Assembly: GCA_937988885.1 (NCBI GenBank)
Contig: CALKHR010000194.1
Coordinates: 9,874-73,873 of the forward strand
DNA length: 64,000 nt
From: an uncultured Roseiflexaceae bacterium
GTDB lineage: Bacteria > Chloroflexota > Chloroflexia > Chloroflexales > Roseiflexaceae
Direction: 5' to 3'
Of this stretch, positions 26,077 through 33,770 are shown piece after piece (position 1 is the stretch's first letter; every line of letters begins with the position of its first letter). The notes under the pieces are model-generated. The model had not been told where the DNA came from and did not search any database. It worked only from the letters and a program-made list of their open reading frames with translations. A program made the position numbers and the translations under genes.

Positions 26077-27294
26077 ATGATGACTCAAATTCCAGCAGGT
26101 ATGCACCGTGCCGTACGTGGAACAGCTAATCCATTAGATGAAATTGAACAAAAGCTGCGGCATACGATTTTTGGGCAAGAACGCGCCATCGAAGCAGTTG
26201 TGCGGCTCTTAAATCGAGCACGTTTTGGTTTTTCTGCGGGTAACCCTCGCCGCCCACGTGCAACCCTTCTCTTCCTCGGCCCCACAGGCGTTGGAAAGAC
26301 TGCAACAGCGCGTCGTCTTGCTCAATTGCTGCGCCCAGAAGATGATGCATTTTTGAAGATTGACTGCTCACTTTTCAGCCAAGGTCACGAGGTCTCGGCA
26401 TTGGTGGGCGCGCCGCCTTCGTATGTTGGGCGCGACCAGAAGCCGCTGCTGAACCCCGATATTATCGAGCAGGACAATAGCGTTGTGCTGTTCGATGAAA
26501 TCGAAAAAGGCCAGCCCGAGCTCTGGAACTTGCTGCTCCAAATCATGGAAGATGGCGAGATCCTGCTACTCAACGGCGGTCGACGTGTCTCGTTCCACAA
26601 CAGTATCGTGATCCTGACAACCAACGTCGGTGCGAAGGAGATGGTCGATTTCCTCGACCGCCGCACGATCGGCTTCCGCACCGCACACAAGGATGTCGAG
26701 GCGACCGGGCAGCAGATCTATCAGATCGGCTTCGATGCGCTGCAGCGCGTCTTCCAGCCAGAGTGGATCAACCGTATCGACGAGATCATCGCGTTCCGCC
26801 CGCTTTCGAGCGAGACGCTGCGCGAAGTGCTCGACCGGATGCTGCGCGAAGCCAACGAACAGTACCTCCGCCACGGTATCCGTGTCGAACTGACGCCCGA
26901 GGCCAAAGAGTATGTGCTGCATAAGGGCTTCGAGCCGCGATTCGGCGCTCGCCCGCTCCGCCAGCAATTGCTGAAGCTTGTGGAAGCGCCCCTCGCCGAT
27001 CTGATGGCATCGGGCGGCATCCCCGAGGGCAGCCGCGTGGTCGTCGAGGCGACGGGCATCGACAAGCATGGCCAGGCCCTCGAGTTCTTCTACGAGCCAG
27101 CCCCCGAACTGCTCCAGCAGGCCCAAGAGCTACGGGCCGCCGAGGTTGGGCGCGCCTCCACCAACGAAGGCCCACAGCAGCCCAGCGTTGGCCTCAGCTC
27201 GGATCGAGGCAATACTATCGAGCACACCGCCGGGCCGATCGGCGCGCGTGGCCCACGAGTCACGCCACGGCGAGGCTTCGATAACGATCGGTAA
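26077..27294 (+). CDS. Single-ring Clp-type AAA+ ATPase (ClpA/ClpC/ClpB second-ring homologue)
   Basis: A 405-residue protein equal to the second AAA+ ring of Clp ATPases on its own. Seen: IFGQERAIEAVVRLL, Walker A GPTGVGKTATAR, pore loop GAPPSYVGRDQ with the substrate-gripping Tyr, Walker B VVLFDEIEKG, sensor 1 ILTTNVGAKEM, PEWINRIDEIIAF, and sensor 2 FGARPLRQQL with the D2-small domain. No first ring, N-domain or middle domain is present. A RTIGFRT tripeptide lies where ClpA and ClpC carry the ClpP-docking IGL/VGF loop. Start is uncertain: ATG 26077 or 26080, both very close to GAGGAG, or a TTG at 26038. The Pro/Gly-rich tail of 60 residues is likely disordered. Confidence 0.8.
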   Translation: MMTQIPAGMHRAVRGTANPLDEIEQKLRHTIFGQERAIEAVVRLLNRARFGFSAGNPRRPRATLLFLGPTGVGKTATARRLAQLLRPEDDAFLKIDCSLFSQGHEVSALVGAPPSYVGRDQKPLLNPDIIEQDNSVVLFDEIEKGQPELWNLLLQIMEDGEILLLNGGRRVSFHNSIVILTTNVGAKEMVDFLDRRTIGFRTAHKDVEATGQQIYQIGFDALQRVFQPEWINRIDEIIAFRPLSSETLREVLDRMLREANEQYLRHGIRVELTPEAKEYVLHKGFEPRFGARPLRQQLLKLVEAPLADLMASGGIPEGSRVVVEATGIDKHGQALEFFYEPAPELLQQAQELRAAEVGRASTNEGPQQPSVGLSSDRGNTIEHTAGPIGARGPRVTPRRGFDNDR

Positions 27295-27311
27295 GTGTGT
27301 CTTTCCTCCTG

Positions 27312-27349
27312 CACAAGGGCGGCGCAATATGCGTCGCCTTTGTGTTTTT
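27312..27349 (+). terminator. Intrinsic terminator after the Clp-type ATPase
   Basis: A 14-base stem with two G-U pairs (27312-27325 with 27331-27344) is followed by five T residues. Confidence 0.85.
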
Positions 27350-27451
27350 GAACGATCCGCGCATCGGTGCGTCATACATAGTCACGTACCAATACCACAG
27401 AATCTGATATTGCCAACCGAATGTGGGTTGAGGGAAACACAGACCCAGAGG

Positions 27452-28282
27452 TTACAGTTGTGCGAGGCGCTGCTCGATTTGGGGGCGGGTGGGCAGACTG
27501 CTTACGCCACGGCCCTCAACGCTGACAGCAGCGGCGGCGGCGGCGAAATGGGCGGCCAAAAGCGGGTTACCAGTCTCGTGCAGGCGCACCAGCAGCGCCG
27601 CCGCAAACACATCGCCCGCGCCCGTAGGGTCGCGCTCTGTGGCGGGGTAGGCGGGCACGTGGGTGGGCTGACCCGCCACAAACAGGGTCGCGCCATTGGC
27701 ACCACGGGTGAGTGCAACGAGTTTGCATTCAGCAGCCCAACTGCGGATCAGCGCCTCATCGCCCTGCACATCCTCGATGCTGAGAATCAGCGCGTCGAGC
27801 CGCCGTAGCAGTTCACGAGACGGAAGCCATGGGCGATACTGGACAGGCCCAGGCAGGTGCTCGGGCCACGTGCGCATCCATCCCTGCGGCGTGACGGCTA
27901 ACAGCGCATTGGGGAACGCCTGCGCGAGAGCTTCGGGCGTCTCGGCGAGCACGGGTGCCAAATGCACGATCGGCGCGTCTCGCCAAGCCTGCGGCACATC
28001 ATCGAGCGCGATCGGCGTGGAGGCGGCGTGCAAGATCTGCTGGCGGCCTGTGGGCGAGTAGCGGTTCTCGAAGGTGGGTGGCGTGGGCGACTGGTGAAAG
28101 GCGATCGCGATATCGCCAGGGAAATCGGGCGGGAGCTCGGCGGGCGCAGAGACAATGGCGGCTTGGTACGCCAGGCGCTGCACCATCCAAGCGGCATACA
28201 AAGACGTGCCACCGGGGGTTGTGGAGCCATCGGGCAGCACGTCGCGTGTAACATGGCCAAGGAGTAAATAATCTGGCCGCAT
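27452..28282 (-). CDS. PfkB-family carbohydrate/nucleoside kinase
   Basis: A 276-residue ribokinase-fold enzyme. Seen: LLLGHVTRDVLPDG and PGGTSLYAAWMVQRL at the N terminus (substrate-binding Gly-Gly), and the PfkB C-terminal signature DPTGAGDVFAAALLVRL with the catalytic Asp. The middle is shorter and more divergent than in typical ribokinases, so the substrate is unknown. ATG 28282 is used; an in-frame TTG lies nine bases upstream. It is the last gene of the rpmH-rnpA-yidC-jag run, 67 bases after jag, and may be co-transcribed. Confidence 0.82.
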   Translation of the reverse strand: MRPDYLLLGHVTRDVLPDGSTTPGGTSLYAAWMVQRLAYQAAIVSAPAELPPDFPGDIAIAFHQSPTPPTFENRYSPTGRQQILHAASTPIALDDVPQAWRDAPIVHLAPVLAETPEALAQAFPNALLAVTPQGWMRTWPEHLPGPVQYRPWLPSRELLRRLDALILSIEDVQGDEALIRSWAAECKLVALTRGANGATLFVAGQPTHVPAYPATERDPTGAGDVFAAALLVRLHETGNPLLAAHFAAAAAAVSVEGRGVSSLPTRPQIEQRLAQL

Positions 28283-28349
28283 GAGCGTCAATGCTCAGCA
28301 GGCGTATGAAGCTATCGACGGCACGGTAGCCACATACGCCCTGCTTGTT

Positions 28350-29057
28350 CTACGAGTTTTTCGCGGGATAAATCACAACCTTACGGTTCTCACCTTCGCC
28401 AGCACTCTCGGTGTAGACCGTGGGGTCCGACCGCAGCGCGAGGTGGACGATACGACGCTCGTACGCGCCCATCGGCTCCAGGGTGAGCGGTCGGCCACTC
28501 TGGCGTACGCGCTCGGCCATACGCCGTGCCAAACCTTCGAGCGACTCTTGGCGTCGCTGGCGGTAGTTGCCAACATCGACGACCACCTGCGGCCACTTTT
28601 GCACCTTCCGGCTGACAAGCAAGTTGACCATAAACTGAAGTGAGCGCAAAGTCTCACCGCGGCGACCGATCAGCAGGCCCATCGCCTCCTCATCGGCGCC
28701 CTCGACGTGTAGCGTAATTGTTTCCTCGATATCGCCGTGCTGACCGGGAACACTCGTACGTACCGCAGTCACATAGGCATGAATATCGGCACGTTCAAGC
28801 AATTCTTCAAGAATACGCCGGGCAATCTTCTCGACTCCCTCGCTATCGGTGGACGCGGCCGAGCGTTCGGCACGGGTTGGATTGGCTTGGGCGGGTTCAT
28901 CGTCATCGACGACGGTAACACGCACCAAAGCTTCCTCTTCCTCGTTACCGGGCTCTAGGACCTCGATCGCAACCTCGTCGCGATCTTTTCCAAGCTGGGC
29001 CAGTGCCAACTGGATCGCCTCGGCGACAGTGCGAGCGCTGATCTCGATGCTCTTCAT
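28350..29057 (-). CDS. jag: Jag/KhpB RNA-binding protein (Jag-N, KH and R3H domains)
   Basis: A 235-residue protein with an N-terminal Jag-N domain (MKSIEISARTVAEAIQLALAQLG), an acidic linker, a KH domain with a GxxG-type loop (LLIGRRGETLRSLQFMVNLL), and an R3H domain (ESLEGLARRMAERVRQSGRP, then MGAYERRIVHLALRSDP). It binds RNA and in other bacteria acts in cell-envelope and small-RNA control. The ATG at 29057 has GAGG six bases upstream. Its place directly after yidC is the standard arrangement. Confidence 0.94.
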   Translation of the reverse strand: MKSIEISARTVAEAIQLALAQLGKDRDEVAIEVLEPGNEEEEALVRVTVVDDDEPAQANPTRAERSAASTDSEGVEKIARRILEELLERADIHAYVTAVRTSVPGQHGDIEETITLHVEGADEEAMGLLIGRRGETLRSLQFMVNLLVSRKVQKWPQVVVDVGNYRQRRQESLEGLARRMAERVRQSGRPLTLEPMGAYERRIVHLALRSDPTVYTESAGEGENRKVVIYPAKNS

Positions 29058-29191
29058 ATCCGTCCTCATCTTTTAAGAGGGGAGTAGTGCGCTACGCCCG
29101 TATGAGACGAGAGATGAGAGATTGAGCAAACTATTTCTCTCACCCCCTAATTCTACTCTCCAGTTGGACAGGAGCGTAGTCTGAACTCGTG

Positions 29192-30199
29192 TTAACGACG
29201 CGCTTTCCGACGGCGTGGATTCACTTGTTGATTAGTAGGTCGCCGTGCTGCCTGAGCTTCGGGCGCATCCTCACGGTTCTGGTTGGGCGTCTCATCCTCA
29301 TCATCGGATTCAGTATCGTTTGTTCCCTGTTCCAAGAGTGGGCTCAGCACATCCCAAAAGCCAACTTTGGGAGCAACCTCAGCTTCTGCACCACCAGCGC
29401 TCGCGGTTGCGGCAGCCGGATTGGCAGGTGGGAACAAGCCCCGATCCGGGGGCAGGAACTTGAGATAGTTGGCCAGCGAACCCCAACCCGAAATAACGTA
29501 CTGCTGAACCATTGAGAAGATGCTGCCGATCACCCAGTAGAGCACAGCGCCTGCTGGGAAGGTGAAACCGATGTAGGCAAACATCAACGGCATGATCAGC
29601 ATCGTCTGGCTCATAGCCTTCTGCTGAGCGTCTTGTACACGTGGCATTGCCATCAATTGTACAATCAACTGGCAAAGGACCGAGAGCACACCCAAAATAT
29701 AGTAGGGATCAGGTTGACCTAGGTTGGGAAGCCACAGGAACGAGCCCGCTAATTGTGGCAGATCAACATTTTGGGGTAATGCATCGGTCGAGATGCCACT
29801 TTGAGCCAAACTCGTGATCATCGCTGCAGCGACATGCTCCGAAACCGACACTTGGGTCAGGTGAAGGACAGCCTGATACACGCCAAAGAAGATCGGCAAC
29901 TGGAGCAGCATGGGGAGACAGCCGCCCAATGGATTCACACGATATTCGCGGTAAAGTTTTGCTGTTTCCTCTTGAAGCTTTTGAGGGTCTTTGCCGTATT
30001 TGCGTTGGATCTCTTTAACTTGAGGTTGTAGCTCTTGGATCTTCCGCGTGGATTGGAGCGACTTAATGGTCAGCGGTAAGATCGCCAAACGTACAATAAT
30101 AGTAAAGATGATGATCGCAAGACCACTGCTGCCCGTCCAGTTCATGAAGGCCAGCAGCACTTTCTCGAGGAAGCCAACAAACAGAGTCCAAATGGCCAT
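29192..30199 (-). CDS. yidC: Membrane protein insertase YidC/Oxa1
   Basis: A 335-residue insertase that helps place proteins in the inner membrane with or without SecYEG. It lacks the large periplasmic domain of Gram-negative YidC and has no lipobox. Seen: first helix ending IIIFTIIVRLAILPLTIKSLQSTRKIQELQPQVKEIQRKYG with the conserved Arg in the groove, the coiled cytoplasmic hairpin, NPLGGCLPMLLQLPIFFGVY, and MSQTMLIMPLMFAYIGFTFPAGAVLYW. The C-terminal tail is acidic then basic and probably disordered. It sits between rnpA and jag; no yidD gene lies in the 95-base gap before it. Confidence 0.95.
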   Translation of the reverse strand: MAIWTLFVGFLEKVLLAFMNWTGSSGLAIIIFTIIVRLAILPLTIKSLQSTRKIQELQPQVKEIQRKYGKDPQKLQEETAKLYREYRVNPLGGCLPMLLQLPIFFGVYQAVLHLTQVSVSEHVAAAMITSLAQSGISTDALPQNVDLPQLAGSFLWLPNLGQPDPYYILGVLSVLCQLIVQLMAMPRVQDAQQKAMSQTMLIMPLMFAYIGFTFPAGAVLYWVIGSIFSMVQQYVISGWGSLANYLKFLPPDRGLFPPANPAAATASAGGAEAEVAPKVGFWDVLSPLLEQGTNDTESDDEDETPNQNREDAPEAQAARRPTNQQVNPRRRKARR

Positions 30200-30294
30200 A
30201 ATGATAAAGCCTTTGCCGAAACGATTCGTGAAGTGAACGGCGTTGAAGTGGAGTGCTCACGAATCTTATGTGCGTTCTATTCCAGAAGCCTTGG

Positions 30295-30657
30295 TTATTC
30301 TTCGCTTATTGGTGGTTCGCGCAAGACGCCTGCGCGCCGCAACAAATCGCCAATCAAAGCTTGTAGGCTGGTAAACTCGATTGTCGCAAGCTCAGGAGAG
30401 CGTAGGACAAACACAAGATCGCAGTTTGGGATGATTGCAGGGTAATAAAGTCGGACCGCTTCGCGGACGCGTCGTCGGGCACGATTCCGTTCGACAGCCT
30501 TGCCTACCCGTTTCCCCACTACAAAACCACACCGCGATACCCGACGCCGACTGGGAGCCACATTGAGCGTGATCAGCGGGCTACTCCAATTTCGGCCCTC
30601 GCGGCGTACCCGTTGAAACTGTTCGGGCCGCCGCAGACGATAAGCACGTTTCATCAT
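30295..30657 (-). CDS. rnpA: Ribonuclease P protein component
   Basis: The protein subunit of RNase P, which matures tRNA 5' ends. The 120-residue product has the opening RAYRLRRPEQFQRVRREG and the RNA-binding signature GKRVGKAVERNRARRRVREAVR. Start at ATG 30657 or the next codon; no clear ribosome site precedes it, and a long inverted repeat separates it from rpmH, which suggests separate control of the two genes. Confidence 0.94.
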   Translation of the reverse strand: MMKRAYRLRRPEQFQRVRREGRNWSSPLITLNVAPSRRRVSRCGFVVGKRVGKAVERNRARRRVREAVRLYYPAIIPNCDLVFVLRSPELATIEFTSLQALIGDLLRRAGVLREPPISEE

Positions 30658-30677
30658 GAGAAGAACAAAGAACAGAA

Positions 30678-30739
30678 AACAAAGAACAAAGAGAGCACGC
30701 TAATTGGCCACCTGTGTCCTTTGCACTTTGTTCTTTGTT
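30678..30739. repeat. Inverted repeat in the rpmH-rnpA gap
   Basis: Fourteen-base perfect arms (30678-30691 and 30726-30739) enclose 34 bases. The left arm is also partly duplicated in direct orientation at 30664-30674. It may be an RNA switch, attenuator or processing site between rpmH and rnpA. Confidence 0.6.
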
Positions 30740-30748
30740 CTCTGCAAA

Positions 30749-30922
30749 CTACCGATGTGTGCGTCGTACAGCGCGTCGCTCGTCGCTCACCGTGAGGCGC
30801 CAGCGGCCGCGTTGGCGTCGGCGCTTCAGCACCTCGCGCCCATCCTGAGTTTCCATTCGATGCAAGAAGCCATGCTTACGGCGGCGCGGGATGCGCTTTG
30901 GCTGCCAAGTTCGCTTAGGCAT
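30749..30922 (-). CDS. rpmH: 50S ribosomal protein L34
   Basis: A very basic protein of 57 residues: PKRTWQPKRIPRRRKHGF, then HRMETQDGREVLKRRRQRG and RWRLTVS, which is the whole L34 family core. The usual protein ends at about this last serine; here an extra 11 residues (DERRAVRRTHR) follow. The ATG at 30922 has GAGG eight bases upstream. Order rpmH-rnpA-yidC-jag on one strand is the classic arrangement often found near the replication origin, but no dnaA or DnaA-box cluster is seen in the window. Confidence 0.93.
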   Translation of the reverse strand: MPKRTWQPKRIPRRRKHGFLHRMETQDGREVLKRRRQRGRWRLTVSDERRAVRRTHR

Positions 30923-30984
30923 TAGTGTATCCTCGTTGTTAGCACAAACCACTAGAGAGCTTGTGCAAAGCTCATAGACTTACG

Positions 30985-31014
30985 AAAACGGGCGTGCAAC
31001 GTACGCGACGCCCG
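30985..31014 (-). promoter_or_regulatory. Terminator-like hairpin in the rpmH leader
   Basis: Seven-base GC-rich arms (31008-31014 and 30989-30995) enclose 12 bases and are followed, in the direction of rpmH transcription, by four T residues. It lies between the rpmH promoter and its start codon, so it may act as an attenuator. Confidence 0.5.
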
Positions 31015-31070
31015 CCGGGTAGGTTTACAAGTGGAGCGTGTTACACGCCACACAGCCAAGGCTGCCCGCC

Positions 31071-31100
31071 ATTATACATAGGATGCGAGCGGCCTGTCAA
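31071..31100 (-). promoter_or_regulatory. Consensus promoter of the rpmH-rnpA-yidC-jag run
   Basis: On the minus strand: TTGACA (31095-31100), 18 bases, TATAAT (31071-31076). Both hexamers match consensus exactly. It gives a leader of about 140 bases before rpmH. Confidence 0.85.
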
Positions 31101-31183
31101 CCTATTGCAAGGGAAAAGCGTAACGTGGCAAACAGCGTGCTCGTGCAGAATCCCAAGCAACGCTGCTTGCCACGCACCGTCAA

Positions 31184-32677
31184 TTAATCGTCGTCGCCCA
31201 TCTGCTGAAGCGTGCGCCGGATGATATCACGCTGGCGACGTGAGTAGCGCTCGTGCACATCATCATCACCATCGTCATCATCGTTACGTCGACGTCGTTC
31301 GCGCTTACCGCCACTGCCACTGAACTTGGAGAGCAGATCCTCCAAAGTTGCATCGCCCTTGAACTCCTCCGGCTCGTCCGCTACCGAGTAGACCTCGGGT
31401 GCTGCGGCGGAAGCACTCTCCTGGCGCGAGCGGCGCGAGCTGCGCTCCTCGCGGGGTGGGCGATCAAACGAACGCAGGGTACGCTGGCTGCGCTCCTCGC
31501 GGCGCGGCTCGCTAGCGGCATCGCTCGAAGCCTCCTCACGCGGTCGATCTTCCAGCAGCATCGACAGGCTGATGCGTCGGCTCTGGGGGTCAACATCGAG
31601 CACGCGCACGCGCACGATATCGCCCACCTTCACGGCATCTTCTACCTTCTCGACACGACCTTCGCTCAACTCGGAGATATGCACCAGGCCATCACGCCCG
31701 ACGCCGATATCCACGAATGCACCGAAGGATGCCAGGCCACTCACCTTGCCTTCCAAGATCTGGCCCTTCTCGGTCTGCTGGAACCGCAGAGAACGTTGCG
31801 CGCGCCGCAAGCTGAGGCTGATCCGAGTCCCTTCAGCATCGACCTCAAGGATCTTGAAGGTGTATGTCTGGCCGATCTGCACTGCGTCCTCGGCTCGCTC
31901 GACGCGGCCCTCGGCCAGCTCGGAGACGTGCACCAAGCCGTCCTTGCCCACGCCGATATCGACGAACACACCGAACGGCGCAATGCCGGTCACGGTGCCC
32001 TCGACGTTATCGCCGACCTTCAGCGCAGCCAATCGCTCACGATCGAGCTCGGGCTTGCGGCGACCACGGCGCTCGTTGCTGCGCTCTTTCGAACGCATCG
32101 TCAAGCTAATGCGGCGGCCATCCGGCTCGACACTCTTGACGCGCACCTTGACGGTGTCGCCAATCTGAACGATATCGCTCGGCGAGTCGATGCGGGTATC
32201 GCTCATCTCCGAGATATGCACCAGGCCATCGCGCCCGACGCCAATATCCACGAAGATACCGTACAACGCAATCGACGTTACCCGACCCTCAAGCTCCATC
32301 CCAGGTTCCAAGTCCTTGACGCGGCGTGGTCGGCCACTCTCCTCCTCGGCCACTGGTGTGTAGCTTGCACCTTCAGTCCCCTCGGTCGTGACTTCCGAGG
32401 TCTCTTGTGCGGCATCGCCCTCGGCAGACGCTACTGCGTCGCCCGCATCCTGCGCCGCCTCAGCGACAGGGGCGGAGTCGCCCTCGTCCGTCACGGTATT
32501 AGGCGCGGACGCCGCAGCTGGTGCGGCAGGCTGCTCTGCCGATTCTGGCTGCTCATCCGCAGCCACATTTTCCTGCTGCAATTCCTCCGGCTCCGCAGCT
32601 GCCACCTTGGTAGCACTGTCGAGCTGGTCGTCCAGCAGTTCGTTCCGCTCCTCGACGGGGCGCTCCTGATCGGTCAT
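31184..32677 (-). CDS. S1-domain RNA-binding protein (ribosomal protein S1-like, three S1 repeats)
   Basis: A 497-residue protein. Residues 1-120 are acidic and Ala/Glu-rich. Three S1 (OB-fold) repeats follow, each with GMELEGRVTSIALYGIFVDIGVGRDGLVHISE-like sequence (second: VEGTVTGIAPFGVFVDIG; third: LEGKVSGLASFGAFVDIG). The C terminus is Arg/Glu/Asp-rich and disordered, with a DATLEDLLSKFSG motif. Such proteins bind mRNA and help translation initiation. Standard S1 has four to six repeats, so this is a short type common outside Proteobacteria. The ATG at 32677 has AGGAGG upstream. It follows the chlD gene by 91 bases. Confidence 0.88.
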   Translation of the reverse strand: MTDQERPVEERNELLDDQLDSATKVAAAEPEELQQENVAADEQPESAEQPAAPAAASAPNTVTDEGDSAPVAEAAQDAGDAVASAEGDAAQETSEVTTEGTEGASYTPVAEEESGRPRRVKDLEPGMELEGRVTSIALYGIFVDIGVGRDGLVHISEMSDTRIDSPSDIVQIGDTVKVRVKSVEPDGRRISLTMRSKERSNERRGRRKPELDRERLAALKVGDNVEGTVTGIAPFGVFVDIGVGKDGLVHVSELAEGRVERAEDAVQIGQTYTFKILEVDAEGTRISLSLRRAQRSLRFQQTEKGQILEGKVSGLASFGAFVDIGVGRDGLVHISELSEGRVEKVEDAVKVGDIVRVRVLDVDPQSRRISLSMLLEDRPREEASSDAASEPRREERSQRTLRSFDRPPREERSSRRSRQESASAAAPEVYSVADEPEEFKGDATLEDLLSKFSGSGGKRERRRRNDDDDGDDDVHERYSRRQRDIIRRTLQQMGDDD

Positions 32678-32768
32678 GACCAACCATTCCTCCTGATACT
32701 GTTGCGTGCAATGTATCGCATATTGCCTCATCCTCACAATGGGACGAAGCTCTATACACAAGATGATG

Positions 32769-33761
32769 TTATAGTTTGAGCTCCGAGCGAACTAACTCTG
32801 CGAGCCCACCCTCGGGCAGATCATCTAGGCGATGATAGTGACCCTTTAAATGATATGCCAGTTGCCGAGCCAGGCCGCGCTCAAACACTGGATGCTCAGT
32901 ATCGATCACGACTGAGCGGATGTTCTTGCTAGCGATGAAATCGGCTAGCGCATAGCTCTCAGCTTGGGGCGGCAGGTCCCCCATTGCTACATTTGCTTGC
33001 CCGTCGGTAAGCAGCACCATCAGCGGGATCACTTCGTCATCCTGCCTCAGTGCTTGGTCGAGCACTTCGTAGCCCATCAACAACCCACGCGAGAGCGGTG
33101 TTTTCCCACCGGTCGGCATGTTTTGCAGGCGCTTTTGGGCCAACTCGACACTGTTTGTTAACGGTAGCAATAAGGTCGCATAATCGCGTTGGAATGAGAC
33201 CAGACCAACTCGATCGCGCCGCTGATACGCATCGCGCAACAACGAGAGAACTGCGGCTTTCGTCGAGCGCATGCGCTCTTCCGCTGCCATACTCCAACTG
33301 GCATCGACCACAAAACACACAGCGTTGCGCGTTCGGCGAACCCGCACTTTTTGGCGCAGGTCCGACTTGCGCAGAATCACCCGCCGTGCAGCCAATTTAG
33401 GATCGTTGGCTGCCTCTTCGCGGCGTTGGCGCTGGTACGGCGCTGCTTCGCGAAGGGTGGCATCCACTGCTAAATCGGTTACGTGGCGCGCCCGTCGGCT
33501 TGTGATGTAGCGGCCATCTTTACGATTTGTTCGTGTGCGACTCCGCTTGCCTGCTGCTCGTCGCTGCTGGCGGTCGCGGTTGCCTTCAAACTTGGTAGGT
33601 TTGTAGGCGGTTGACGTTGTGACTGTTGTATTGCCACTACCCTGCGTGTCGGTTGACTGATCGCCATCGGCACGCTGACCAGTTGGCGTTGCGGGAGCAG
33701 TTTGGCTTTGTGATTCGCCTTGTTGCTCCTCACCTTCGCCGGGTTCACCCGTTATTGGCTC
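32769..33761 (-). CDS. chlD: ChlD C-terminal part (linker and VWA domain), reached by -1 frameshift
   Basis: This frame is open from the slippery site to a stop at 32769, giving 330 residues joined to the ATPase half. It begins EPITGEPGEGEEQQGE, an acidic and polar linker of about 80 residues, then the conserved GRYITSRRARHVTDLAVDATLREAAPYQ block of ChlD/BchD. The VWA domain has the MIDAS motif DASWS, a Thr in the second loop and LLTDGQAN. No start codon with a ribosome site exists at the linker, so translation must come from the upstream frame. The joined product (34870 to 33761 plus 33761 to 32769) is about 700 residues, normal for ChlD. Confidence 0.85.
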   Translation of the reverse strand, partial: EPITGEPGEGEEQQGESQSQTAPATPTGQRADGDQSTDTQGSGNTTVTTSTAYKPTKFEGNRDRQQRRAAGKRSRTRTNRKDGRYITSRRARHVTDLAVDATLREAAPYQRQRREEAANDPKLAARRVILRKSDLRQKVRVRRTRNAVCFVVDASWSMAAEERMRSTKAAVLSLLRDAYQRRDRVGLVSFQRDYATLLLPLTNSVELAQKRLQNMPTGGKTPLSRGLLMGYEVLDQALRQDDEVIPLMVLLTDGQANVAMGDLPPQAESYALADFIASKNIRSVVIDTEHPVFERGLARQLAYHLKGHYHRLDDLPEGGLAELVRSELKL

Positions 33762-33770
33762 TTTTTTTTT
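33740..33770 (-). other. Programmed -1 frameshift (or transcript slippage) site in chlD
   Basis: On the coding (minus) strand an A9 tract (33762-33770) followed by G contains the heptamer A-AAA-AAG (33761-33767) in exactly the X-XXY-YYZ phase for a -1 slip in the upstream frame. The zero frame stops at 33752-33754, two codons after the site. Nine bases downstream a short GC stem can form (33740-33751, CGGGT pairing with ACCCG). The -1 frame then continues to the VWA domain. Slippage of RNA polymerase on A9, adding one A, would give the same fusion. Confidence 0.8.

Noticed and set aside
30923..31183. Replication origin near rpmH
   Set aside because: The rpmH-rnpA-yidC-jag order often lies by oriC, but I saw no cluster of TTATCCACA-type DnaA boxes and no dnaA or dnaN gene.
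31253..32779. A 508-codon plus-strand frame opposite the S1-domain gene
   Set aside because: Its peptide is repetitive because it is antisense to three S1 repeats. The minus strand matches the S1 family.
32769..33467. Independent VWA-domain gene starting at the GTG at 33467
   Set aside because: The frame is open upstream to the slippery site and includes conserved ChlD linker sequence, and no ribosome site precedes this GTG.
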